Assembly (NCBI GenBank): GCA_958510875.1
Contig: OY294067.1
Location: forward strand, 232,839,771-232,903,770
DNA: 64,000 nt
Source: Endomychus coccineus
Taxonomy: Eukaryota; Arthropoda; Insecta; Coleoptera; Endomychidae
Reading direction: 5' to 3'
The position numbers and the translations under genes are program-made. This document shows, in pieces, positions 11,517 through 21,864 of the stretch. The notes under the pieces are model-generated. The model saw nothing but the letters and a program-made list of their open reading frames with translations. It made no database searches and was not told the DNA's origin. Numbering within the stretch: the stretch's first letter is position 1; each line of letters starts with the position of its first letter.

Positions 11517-12806
11517 TTATTCCCTGGGATCAACTCCTCGTGTTAATGAATCTGCAGGATTATCGCGAGTGTTGATGTATTGCCATCGTTTTGCGTCGGT
11601 CAAATCTTGAACTTCGGAGACCCTATTCGCTACAAATGTCTTCCACATATGAGGAGGTAAACTAATCCATGATAATACAATTGTAGAGTCAGACCAATAC
11701 CAGATACTGTTGAAGTCAATATTCATGGATTTGATTACTTTATCTACTAATTGTGCTAATAATACAGATGCACATAACTCAAGTCTTGGTACGGTTATGA
11801 TTTTCAGTGGTGCCACCCTATTTTTTGAACATAACAATTTCACGAAGCATTTGTCATATTGATCAATGGATCTTATATATACACATGCCCCATATGCTAA
11901 TTCGGATGAGTCCGAAAATCCATGTAGCTGTATTTCGCGAAAATTCTTACAAATAACTTGTCTTGGTATTTTGATAGAGCTGCCGTACTCCAAATTGTCT
12001 CGAAATGATTCCCACATTGTATGAATGTCCAAAGGGACCGATTCATACCAAAATAATTTATACTGCCATAATTTCTGTAATAAAATCTTTGCTATTATTA
12101 TTGAGGGACCTAATAGACCAATCGGGTCAAATATCTGAGCTGTAGTCGAAAGAATCGATCTTTTTGTGATTCTTTTGTTCTTTTGGGGTGTGATAGAATA
12201 ATTTAGAATATCTTCAGAAGCACACCAACGTAAACCCAAGGTTTTAGTTACGTTTGAATCACCAATGTTCAAAATCGCTCCGTGATCTTTTGAGCATATA
12301 CTTTCAAGCACCTCAGCTTTATTGGATGACCACTTGTTCAGAGAAAAGCCACCAGATAAGAGAATTGCAGTGATTTCTTGTTGTATCAATGTAACGTCTT
12401 CAATGGTATCACCACCAGTTAGTAAATCATCTACATAAAAATCTCTATGAATGATTTTACTTACTAATGGATTATGTTCGAATGCTTCTATGGCTAATTG
12501 GTGTAAACAACGTATGGCTAGGAAAGATGCAGATGATGTACCGTATGTCACTGTGTTAAGTTCAAAACATTCTACATCCTTGGAATCATCTGATCTCCAA
12601 AAAATGCGTTGCAAAGATCGTTGGTTATTTTGAATTAAAATTTGTCGATACATCTTTGTGATATCAGCGGTCAACACAAAATTATATTTTCTAAACCGTA
12701 GTACTATAGATAATAAATCCTCTTGTATTGTTGGCCCTACCATCTGTAAATCATTTATTGAATAACCAGATGAAGTTTTTGCCGAAGCATCAAATACTAC
12801 TCGGAG
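11517..12806 (-). pseudogene. BEL/Pao reverse transcriptase and RNase H
   Basis: RT motifs are present: FVLTADITKMYRQI (first catalytic D) and FYVDDLLTGG (YVDD box). RNase H follows (LHGFSDSSELAYGACVYIR, then IWYWSDSTIVLSWI), and the domain ends with NTRDNPADSLTRG. A TAA at 11517-11519 interrupts the frame, and the same phase continues into integrase. The domain residues themselves look intact. Confidence 0.92.
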
Positions 12807-13268
12807 TTAAGTTGTAATGCTGCTTTCCTTTATCACAAAGTGATGTGGGACATAGTATGCATTATCGTCATTTGGTGAATGTAATTTAGTCATATGTTGC
12901 AAGTTCTCATATTCTTCCATGAAAGTAACATATTGAGTCTTCAAATTAACATTTTTATTGAGCTTTTTCTCCATTAAGTAGAATCGTTTCAACGCCATTT
13001 CTTTAGAATTACCAAGTTTAGAAATAGATTCTTTCAGAGGTATGCTAACAATAAATCGTCCAGTAGAGTCTCGCATTGTGTGTTGTACGAAATGCTCTTC
13101 TGCTGCATTTTCTTCTGAAGAGAAATATTTTCTTTCTGGATATTCCTCGATTTCCCAAAACCTCTTAACTTGCCGTTCAATTTCTCCAAACGATACCAAA
13201 TTATAACAAGAAGCCTTTGAATAAAAAATATAATTTGGAATTTCTCCTGTTACTATCCACCCAAGCAA
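12807..13268 (-). pseudogene. BEL/Pao protease-RT linker
   Basis: The sequence LGWIVTGEIPN, then a CYNLVSFGEIERQVKRFWEIEE block and YYVPHHFVIKESS, is the conserved stretch preceding RT in BEL/Pao polyproteins. The frame starts mid-protein and has no ATG of its own. It ends in an in-frame TAA at 12807-12809, after which RT (LRVVFDASAKTSSGYSIND) continues in the same phase, so this is a second nonsense change. Confidence 0.85.
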
Positions 13269-14155
13269 GTTTTTTGTAATACTGGCTTATTTTTTCCAAG
13301 CTTAATTTGACCGACGCTTATGAGTTGCCAAAATATGTTTGAACCAAGCAATATGTCGATTTTTGCAGTATGATTGAATTTCGGATCGGCTAATGATAAA
13401 TTGCGAGGTATGTTTAATGATCTGCTGTCAAAAGAAACAGATGGAAGGTTTTCTGTGATCTTTGGGATAATCAAACATGATATCATATTTTTGTATGAAT
13501 TACAACGTGACTGTATTTTAACTTTGGTGCATTGTGTAATATTCATAACCGAATGATTAATACCCGATATAGTGAAATTAATCTTAGATTTTTGCATTCT
13601 TAATATATCGCTTAATTCCTTAGAAATAAAATTTGACTGTGATCCTGAATCTAGCAATGCTCTACATTCACGAATTTTTCCATATCTATCGGATACCTGT
13701 ATAACTGCTGTAGATAGAAGAATTTGAGATTCAATGTTTTGTAATGAATGATGCGACGAAATTTTGTTACTACTTGAAGTATTTCCATTGATTATTGTTT
13801 CAAGGTTATCCTCACCATTTGACATTGACTCATTTTTTTTATTTACAAAGTGTAGAAGGGTGTTATGTTTCTTATCACATTTTCTACATGTACCTTTCTT
13901 ACAATTTTGTGAACTATGACCTTTCTTGAGGCAATTTAGACATAAATTCAATAGTTTGATCTTATTAAATCTTTTTTGTATTGGAAAATCTAGAAACTTT
14001 TGGCAGTTATAAATCAAATGGTTTTCGCTACAAATAGGACATTGTAATATATCAGCAACTAAATATGATTTAGTCCTTTGCTTAACTTGTTGAACTTTGT
14101 TGTCATTATCGTTCAATTGTAAAGTTTCTAGTATTCGGCATTTTTCATTTAAAAA
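13253..14155 (-). pseudogene. BEL/Pao nucleocapsid zinc knuckles and protease
   Basis: Continuing gag-pol, this part has CCHC-like knuckles (CPICSENHLIYNC; CLNCLKKGHSSQNC; CRKCDKKHNTLLH) and an aspartic protease with ALLDSGSQSNFI, as in the Pao peptidase family. It ends in a stop at 13253-13255 because of a single-base frameshift near 13268, where the following frame overlaps. All parts are co-linear with intact BEL/Pao polyproteins. Confidence 0.9.
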
Positions 14156-14995
14156 TTAAATTAATTCCTTGAAGGTGGGTATGTCAGAGATTGTTTTCTC
14201 AGATTCCCAGTCACGTCGTGTGATAGAATCCAATTTCGAGACAATCAAATGTATTAATAATATATCACATTGATCTATAGGTTGTTTCAAAGCTTCTAGA
14301 GCTCTTAAATGCATAGAGACTTCATCCAATAGATGACGTAAGCTCATAAAGGATTCTTTGCTAATGTTTGTCAAATTGAAAAGACCTTTGACATGATTAT
14401 TGATTAGAAGTTTTTTATTTTCATAGCGCTCCAATAATAACTTCCAAGCAACGCCATAGTTCGCAGAGGAATTTTTTAGTGATCTTATGATATCTGACGC
14501 TTCCCCCTTCAATGATAATCGTAAATAGTGAAACTTTTGTACATCTGAAATAGCATTGTTAGCGTGAATTATAGAATCAAAGGTATCTCTAAAGAATAAC
14601 CACTGGTTGTAATTACCATCGAATGTTGGTAAATTTAAAGTTGGCAATTTTATCTGATTTGTATCATGAATTTCGGATCGCGATTCATTTACTGAACCTT
14701 CCTTGGCATTTGATTGATTTATAAATTGATTTGCCTTAGAAATGATCGAATAATAATATTGTTCGAAATTGTTTCGTTCGACATCGTTATTACTCACATC
14801 GTTATTCAATAATTCGATATTTAATTGAATTTCATTGAAATTGTCCAATAACAATACGGCGTTTGAGAGACGTATTTTCAGCTCACAAATGTCTGGAGAT
14901 TCATCTCGTTGAAATACATCAATGTATGTATTGAAACGAGTTAACTGGCCTTTAATAGAGCCACGTTTCAATATCAAATTTGATAGATCAGTCAT
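14156..14995 (-). pseudogene. BEL/Pao gag N-terminal part
   Basis: The frame opens at an ATG (14995-14993) and encodes the BEL/Pao gag-like domain (PTLNLPTFDGNYNQWLFFRD, then FHYLRLSLKGEASDIIRSL and a WKLLLERYENKK block). It ends at a TAA at 14156-14158. The next frame (14116 downward) is in the same phase and continues the protein, so this TAA is a nonsense change rather than a natural end. Gag assembles the retrotransposon particle. Confidence 0.9.
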
Positions 14996-15200
14996 TGTGT
15001 AAATAATTTTCGTAGATCACACTGAATGCTGACACAAGTAGAGATATAAAAGTATTAGTATTATTATGATTGGAAATAGGGATTAAGGACTGGGAACGCA
15101 CTCACTTTGGGAGCTAATACCTTGATTTCACCTGTAGAATGCCAGTGATTATGGGCTATGTTTTCCAAATTCCATCACTTTATCCGTTCTCGAAGGACCA

Positions 15201-15398
15201 TGATTAATTGTGTAGCCTTTCTTTTAAAACTACTGTTTCATAATTGAAAATATATTATTGAAAATGATACAAATCAAAATCTTGTTTTTACAACAACTGT
15301 CGTTTTATTAACAATTATGTCATGACAACACTCCGCCTACTTCATGACAAAAATACCGTCGTCCACAGACGCGGAACATCAACGTTATAATTTGAACA
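15201..15398 (-). repeat. BEL/Pao 5' LTR (198 bp)
   Basis: Identical to the 3' LTR apart from one missing TCC trinucleotide near 15331. It is followed on the right by the TCTAG target duplication. Near identity of the LTRs implies a recent insertion. Confidence 0.95.
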
Positions 15399-16061
15399 TC
15401 TAGATCCCGAGATTTTTAAAATTAGAACTAAATTAGGTAGTACCGAAGATCTTTTTTTTTCAATTACAGGATGGGTTAGTGTATCGGAAAGATAAATCTA
15501 AATTATTGTTTCATATGCCGCATGATATGGTTAATAATGTCATTAGAACATGTCACGATGACCTTGGTCATGTGGGTGTAGATAAAGTTATCCATAATAT
15601 TTCAAAAGTATACTGGTTTCCAAACATGAACAAATGCATTAAGCAATATATTTCTAACTGTCTCAAATGTTGAGAATTTTCACCTGCTAGTGGAAAATGA
15701 GGAGGTTTCTTAAACAGTATGCCCAAAGCAAATTTGCCATTCGATACGATGCATATCTCTACCATAACGGACCATTAGAGAAATCCGGAAAAGGTTATAA
15801 CTATGTTTTCGTTATAATCGATAGTTTTACTAAATTTATTCGATTGTACCCTTGCAAGCTTACCAAATTACTCATTTGAGAAATTATTTTAAATATTACA
15901 GTATAGCTAGGCAAATAATTTCTAATAGAGGTACGACTTTCATTTCAAATTTATTTAAAAATTTTCTTGAAAATGAAGATATACACCATACATTAATGGC
16001 GACCAGCATGCCTGGTGCTAATGGGCAAATTGAAAGATTTAATCGTTTGTTAACTCCCATG
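15399..16061 (+). pseudogene. gypsy integrase, N-terminal and core part (broken)
   Basis: After the BEL element the gypsy resumes. The frame 15479-15673 holds the HHCC zinc finger (CHDDLGHVGVDKVIH ... CLKC). The core shows YVFVIIDSFTKFIRLY with the first catalytic D, then IISNRGTTFISNLF with N where the second catalytic D is expected, then GANGQIERFNR with the catalytic E. At least two frame breaks (about 15673 and 15870) exist. It ends at the 8-bp target CTCCCATG used by the hAT insertion. Confidence 0.85.
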
Positions 16062-16093
16062 CAGGGCCGGAACTACAATGGGGCAACCGGGGC

Positions 16094-17237
16094 GCATTTA
16101 GACATTCCACTGTAGCATTCGGCACCCGTCTTCAATCTGATTGGTCCATTTAAATATGCTGTCGAATTCTATAGCGGATTGTTTCGACAGTGCTCAAATC
16201 GAGAGTGGGTTGTTATTCAGTTTCAAACTGCGAACGGTGCCGAATTCTGAAGTGCAATGTTTAAGCGGTGAAATACAGAGTTGAATGTTACACAATTTAA
16301 GCAAGTACTATGCCGAATACTTCCAGGTAATGCATAATTTTTACTTTTTTCTCAAAACATGTTATTTTGTTTTTAAGATTTGCATAAATATCAAGTTAAT
16401 TTAAAATTAACGTATACTTTTTCATACAATTGTAAGTGATGAACACTAATGTAGGTATACATAGCTTTTATTTTTCATACTGTAAAAACATGAATGTAGA
16501 CATTGGATGTGGCAGAAGATATAGGCGAATACAAGAAAAACATTTTTCAATGGTTCATGCCATGACTTTTTGCATTCGGACGATTTTTGGATACATTTTC
16601 CGCTAAGTTGCGCTTCCTTTTCTTGCATGAAGTTTCACCTTTGGCAGGTCGGCCACAAGGAAGTCTCTTACACCCTCTTGTCATCCCCATTCTTCTTCTA
16701 CTCAATGATATTGGTTGAGCTTTAATTATTCAAATTTGTTTTGTGCCTTAATGCTAAGGAACTCCCAGCAGTGCATAAGAATGTTTCCCAAGAAGTTTTG
16801 TGTTCTATAGATTTTAATCTCTGTAAAACATTTGTTTTAATAAACTGTGAAGTACCCAAATTGATATGATGTTGTTGCAAATATAGAAAAATTCATTGTA
16901 AACCTTCTTTAGACTGGCCACATATTCTTTCGAAATTTCTAGAGGATCATCACCTAAATTCAAAGCATTTGACGTGATATCCGTTGAGTCGAAGGTCAAA
17001 GTAGATTCTTCTACGTTTTTCTTGGTACTTTCAGGTTTCACCAATGGCATATGAAGAGCCATCGCTGCATTTCAGCACCGCTTAAACATTACACTTCAGA
17101 ATTCGGCACCGTATGCAGCTAGAAACTAAAAAACAATCCACTCTCGATTTAGGCATCGTCGGAACAATCCGCTATGGAATTCGGCCGCATATTTAAATGA
17201 ACCAATGAGGTTGAAGACGGGTGCCAAATGCTATAGT
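16094..17237. mobile_element. 1.14 kb element with about 165-bp terminal inverted repeats, family unknown
   Basis: The left arm (from about 16109, ACTGTAGCATTCGGCACCC) is the reverse complement of the right arm (ending ...GGGTGCCAAATGCTATAGT at 17237). Similarity extends about 165 bp to GTTTAAGCGGTG. GCAACCGGGGC flanks both sides (16083-16093 and 17238-17248), a possible 9-11-bp target duplication. The left end has about 15 extra bases before the inverted repeat. Minus-strand frames include a basic stretch (GCKRLPCGRPAKG, KKRKRNLAENVSKN) and a 17062-16900 segment, but no transposase catalytic motif is recognised. Confidence 0.7.
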
Positions 17238-17539
17238 GCAACCGGGGCAATGCGAAGGACAAAAACAGAAAAAAATTTTTGAAGTGCAGGCATTTTCAGC
17301 GCTGTCTCATTCTCCGTTATGTGAAAATTTATTAACTGATTAATTTATTCATTTAAAATAATAAAAGCTATTGCGAAAAATCTGTTTAATAAAATTACCT
17401 CTAAACCTATAAGATTCTGTACAAATCGTGCGCTTAGAAAGAAAACTTTATAGTTAAGAAGTGTGAGATTTTATAAACGTAAAGATTTTATCATTTATGG
17501 ACCTTTTTTTCCTAAGCTACCCTTTTCTCGGATATACAT

Positions 17540-20500
17540 TTAGGGTGGAGCGCTGCTATATAGAAAAAAAATGAACTTACGATTTTCACTTACGCGGGGT
17601 CAAATATTGATGCTCTTTTACTATACAAACACAATGTTGTTTTGTTTTTTTATTTTTTTTTTCGATTTCAACTCATTGAACTTTTTCAAAATTAAAATTA
17701 ATTTCAAATTGCCATAGCCTATGTTGGTTTCATTTGCGTCCAATTCAATTAACTGTTATTTTTGACTTATTTACTAAACGGCTAATTCGTTCAAGCGGTG
17801 AAATTTCGCGCCATCAAACCATATACCACCACTTGTCCAATATTTGGTTCGGGGAGTGAACTTGCACAAAATATGTTACCTACGTACGAAAATATTCTGA
17901 AATTGTTTATTTTCGTCTCGCAAGATTATAAAAAACAGTACAATAACTGTGTGAGGAAATCAAGTGAAATTGTGGCGGAAAAAGTAGAAGAAGTCTGGCG
18001 TAGAGCTTCAATACCAATTGTAGAACACAAAACAATTTTAGCTCGAATTATTGCTTATCACGCTAAGTACAGAACATTATTAAAACCGTATAAAAGCAGG
18101 AAGGATGAGGAGAGTTACAAGGAAAAGCTAGTGAAGTTTAATGATGAAAGCAAGAAATTGTTCGATATTGCTACTTGCAAATGTTTAACCTTCGAAGATT
18201 GTGATTGTCCAAGAAATCGAAAGGTACCCATACTAGAGCGAAATTTTTTAATAGATCAATGTACCCATCGTAAAATGAAAATAGGTTCTCTAGATCGGGA
18301 GGCGACGAAGAAAATGGAAAAAACAATGTTGAGAACGCACAAGCGAGAAGAATATAAAAAAAGATGTTTGCTCTCTAACTTCGAACCAACGTCTAGTAAA
18401 AGTTACCAAAAAAGCTCTCAGACGCCATCAAATGTTCCAAAAGTTGAGCCCATGGATATGAAGTCGGATATCGTAAATCACGTCTCTCAACCGCAGTCAA
18501 TTTCTTCAACATCCTCAGAATCTTCACTCACAATGGCCAAGGTTGAATTTCCTGTTATTTCTAGGACTTTAGATCGTTACGGGATTTCGAATCGTGCTGG
18601 AGCTGCAATTATATCCGCTGCTTTTGAAGACATTGGTCTGATTACTGAGAGTGATTCATTGCGAGTTATAGATCGAAGTAGAGTTCGCCGTGCCAGATCA
18701 AGAGCTAGGACTACCTTGGTAAACGAACCTCTATGTGTGGCCCAAGAAATCATTGGATCATTTTTCGATGGTAGGAAAGACAAAACTCTAGTGTACGAAG
18801 ATAATCGTCGAAAGCTAGTTTATGAAGAGCATATAATAATACTGAAAGAACCAGATTCTCTTTACCTAGGACATATTTCTCCTGCAGCTCGTAATGCTAG
18901 AACGATTTGCAGAGATATTCTAGCATTCCTAACGTCCAAAACGATCGATACAAATAATATTTTAGCTGTCGGTTGTGATGGAACTGCCGTTAATACCGGA
19001 TCCAAAGGCGGTATTTTTCGGTTATTGGGAAGCAATTTTAGACGTCCACTTCAATGGCTCATATGCAGTTTGCATGACAATGAACTGACATTGCGCCACC
19101 TTTTTCAACATCTCGATGGAATTATAACTGGACCAAACAGCTTCAAAGGGCCGATTGGAACAGCACTTGCTAACTGTGAACTCTTGCCGATTGTTATCTT
19201 TCGCCCAATTCAATGTAAGTTACCTGAAATTTCTAAATCTAAACAAGATTTAAGCACAGATCAACTATATTTATTTGAAATATGCCAATCTATTACCAAT
19301 GGATATTTTGATGAAAATCTTGCGAAAAGGAATCCAGGAAAAATTGTCCAGTCTAGATGGCTAACAATGGCTATTAGACTATTAAGATTATATGTCTCAA
19401 CTGATACACCGTCAGAAAATTTAAAGATTATCGTTACATTTATTTCAACAGTCTATGCTCCAATGTGGTTTAAAATTAAAGTGGAGCCTTTTTGTATTTA
19501 TGGTGCAAAACATTTGTTTGAAACAATAAAACTCTCACGCTATTTGCCAGTCAATCTTGAATCTGTTATTGACCCAGTAATACAGAGAAATGCGTTTTTC
19601 GGGCATTCAGAAAATCTGCTACTAGCAATGTTGGCCGATAATAGAGAGCACTTTAGAGAACTTGCACTCCGTAGAATATTAAAAATTAGAAGAACGACGT
19701 CGGGCTCTGGTTCCGTATTGCGTATTTTCGAAGTACCTACTTTAAATTTGAATACTGATGATTACATAGATTTGATAGACTGGGAAAATATAACGGAGCC
19801 TCCACTTACAAAAAATATAACCACAGAGATTATTTGTTAGGCAATCATAGAGCCACAGATTATTCAAAATGAAATTTAAGAAAAGATTAAAAACTCAAGC
19901 AACTGAAAGAGGTGTCAAGTTGGTAACTGAATCGAGAGAAGGGTTTATTAGAAATAAGTTCCAATCATGTCATTTCATGCCAAAATTCAATACCAAGAAA
20001 GAGTATCGTTCAAAATAACTTTCTATTTCTTTGTTAGTTTTGGATATTTTTGTATTAAATAAAAATCTTTGAATATTTGCCTGCTTTACTGCTTTATTTC
20101 TCTCCTACAATTGATAGTAGTTCCCAATGGTAGAGTAGTAATGGTAATTACTAAATTTCTATTGGTTCCTTTCAATTCTGAATTTTTAATATACTGAGAA
20201 GCATCCATCAAGTTCTTGCATCTCATCCTCTAATTCGATTTTTTTTAGAAATTTCCAGTTTCAATCGGTCTGGGGCAGTTCTAAGACTAAAAATACCATG
20301 AAGTGCCCATTAGGTTTTTCGTTCGTCTCTTGAAGAAGTATCAAACTCGCACCCGGCGTAAATGAAATTTGAAAAAAAAATATTTTTGTAAATTTCGAAA
20401 TTTTAATAGGGCTGGGGCAGTTTAGAGACTCAAAATACATAAAACTATGCTTCAAGTTTTTTATTTGTGTTCTTGAGAAGCATCGATCCCGCACCCCACG

Positions 20501-20629
20501 TAATCCAAATTTCGAAAAAAAAAATTTCAAAATTTCGAAATTGTTGAAAGAATCAAAATACCGAAAAGTGTATATCAAGTTTCTGATTAGTATCCTAATT
20601 CCAAATAAAAAAAATTGCGCTCCACCCTA
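17540..20629 (+). mobile_element. 3.1 kb DNA transposon with hAT-like features, unnamed family
   Basis: The ends are TTAGGGTGGAGCGC (17540) and its complement ending at 20629/20630. ATATACAT is duplicated at 17532-17539 and 20630-20637 (8 bp; 7 bp if the ends are taken as fully symmetric). Sub-terminal repeats occur in inverted orientation: one at the left (about 17587-17625) and two tandem units at the right (period 142, with CTGGGGCAGTT at 20270 and 20412). One long gene lies between. The element sits inside an older hAT. Confidence 0.85.
17873..19840 (+). pseudogene. hAT-like transposase of an uncharacterised arthropod family
   Basis: The open frame runs 17798-19840 but begins with GTG. 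The first ATG is codon 26 (17873), so an upstream exon or a start here is possible. Seen in the protein: a basic N-terminal half with Cys-rich CKCLTFEDCDCPRNRK, a Ser-rich linker, then GCDGTAVNTGSKGG, WLICSLHDNELTLRHLFQHL and SRWLTMAIRLLRLYV. These parallel the hAT order (catalytic D, C..H, RW), which is why I infer a divergent hAT-type RNase H fold. A C-terminal piece (TQATERGVKLVTES, MPKFNTKKEY; about 19887-20015) lies in another frame beyond stops, so the C-terminus is broken. I recall similar unnamed arthropod proteins but cannot name the family. Confidence 0.7.
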
Positions 20630-20684
20630 ATATACATGTCCGTATTCCATAGTAAAAACATACATGTTACATTCTTTTGCAGAA

Positions 20685-21184
20685 ACTCAAGAATAGATTT
20701 GCAGCCCCAATTTCTAGCTAATGCATCGAAAAGTGAACTAGAACAAAAAGCTGACGAGTTCTCCAAAACATTTTCAGATGATGTGTTATATTCTTTCACC
20801 ACTCAACTTCTTTCAGTTAAATCTACCTTTTCAGGAGAAATCGGTTCAACGAAAGACGTAAAAGAGCTAACTCATTATTGGATAATTGGAAATGCGTTAC
20901 TGTCATCCAGCTAACCAGATGTTTGTACAGCCCTTCTCATGACAGTTCCTGTCAATACGGCAAAAGCTGAACGATCGTTTTCCAAATTAAAATTAATCAA
21001 AAGTTACTTGCGGAACTCGATGCAACAAGGAAAGCTGAGCAACTTATCATTGTTATCAATCAAAAATCTGAGAGCGCGCACAATTGATTTCGATAAAGTC
21101 ATTGACAATTTATTTCTTCAAAGGCAAGAAAAAAAAGTTCAAAATTTTTTTTCTCAAATATCGAATCGTGATTATGAGCATTAG
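20685..21184 (+). pseudogene. hAT transposase C-terminal exon (ZMYM1-like)
   Basis: A candidate 3' splice site (TTTTGCAG) precedes NSRIDLQPQFLANASK. One stop (TAA 20912-20914) interrupts the frame. It then continues as AERSFSKLKLIKSYLRNSM and LSLLSIKNLRARTIDF, the dimerisation region of ZMYM1-like hAT transposases. This is all that is left of the host hAT's own gene; the catalytic part is missing or was displaced by the inner insertion. Confidence 0.85.
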
Positions 21185-21591
21185 TTTAATCTTTTAATAC
21201 TAAAATCTTATCGAACAACTTCTGAATATTAGCGAATTGAAGGTGATTTATAATGACTACCCGAATATCTCATCTTTCTTCATATAATTCATAATTTTGT
21301 AATGTAAGGGATGAAAGTGCCGTATAATATAATAGCTAAGAATATATTACTACTTTACATGATTGATGATGTTATAATGTCTGATGTTTTAACTTACAAA
21401 TTAATATGTAATACAACGTGAAAAATGTGTGAGACAAATAAAACAAATCATTTATGGATAGAAATAATAATGCGTTGTTTCTTCTTTTTTTCACAAAGAT
21501 TGGAAAAAATTGAGTTGACAAACTCAATAGAGAAATGGGGCCCCGAACTTAGTCTTGCCCCGGGGCCCCTTTAATTCTAGTTCCGGCTCTG

Positions 21592-21723
21592 CTCCCATGC
21601 TCGCAAAAACCTGTGAATCCCCATGTAAATGGAATAAAACTTTGACTGACGTAGAATATGTTCTAAACAACACAGTATACAAGTCGACTGGCAAAACGCC
21701 TTGCAAGTTATTGTTTGGTCTAA
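21592..21723 (+). pseudogene. gypsy integrase, middle segment
   Basis: This 132-bp segment lies between the hAT and PIF/Harbinger insertions. It reads on from the previous segment: AKTCESPCKWNKTLTD, then YVLNNTVYKSTGKTP and LLFGL, the conserved region after the integrase catalytic E. It starts with the duplicated hAT target CTCCCATG and ends with TAA, the PIF/Harbinger target. Confidence 0.85.
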
Positions 21724-21864
21724 AGCCCGGTCCAGACACAACGACTTAACTGCACGATAAAACGGTCATGTAAGTCGTTCGACAAAACGTAGTATAAATG
21801 GCGTGTCCATACAGTCGCGAGTTATCGTTCAAACTTCTCGACTTTCAGTTTCGTGACGATCGCT

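Larger units (their letters stand above)
9527..15398 (-). mobile_element. BEL/Pao LTR retrotransposon inserted in gypsy
   Basis: A complete 5.87 kb element lies on the minus strand, bounded by LTRs of 201 and 198 bp that start TGATTAATTG and end TTTGAACA on the plus strand. A 5-bp target duplication TCTAG lies at 9522-9526 and 15399-15403. A primer-binding-like sequence starting TGGTCCTTCGAGAACGG abuts the 5' LTR (just left of 15201), and a purine run AAAGGGG lies just inside the 3' LTR. Gag, protease, RT, RNase H and integrase follow in BEL/Pao order, but the coding region has three in-frame stops and one frameshift. Confidence 0.95.
16062..21591 (+). mobile_element. hAT element inserted in gypsy integrase, itself hosting two insertions
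   Basis: The left end CAGGGCCGGAACTA (16062) and right end TAGTTCCGGCTCTG (21591) are near-perfect inverted termini of hAT type. The 8-bp duplication CTCCCATG lies at 16054-16061 and 21592-21599. Only a C-terminal hAT transposase exon remains (about 20685-21184). Two younger elements sit inside, at 16094-17237 and 17540-20629. The sub-terminal region is GC-rich (GGGGC runs near both ends). Confidence 0.92.
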
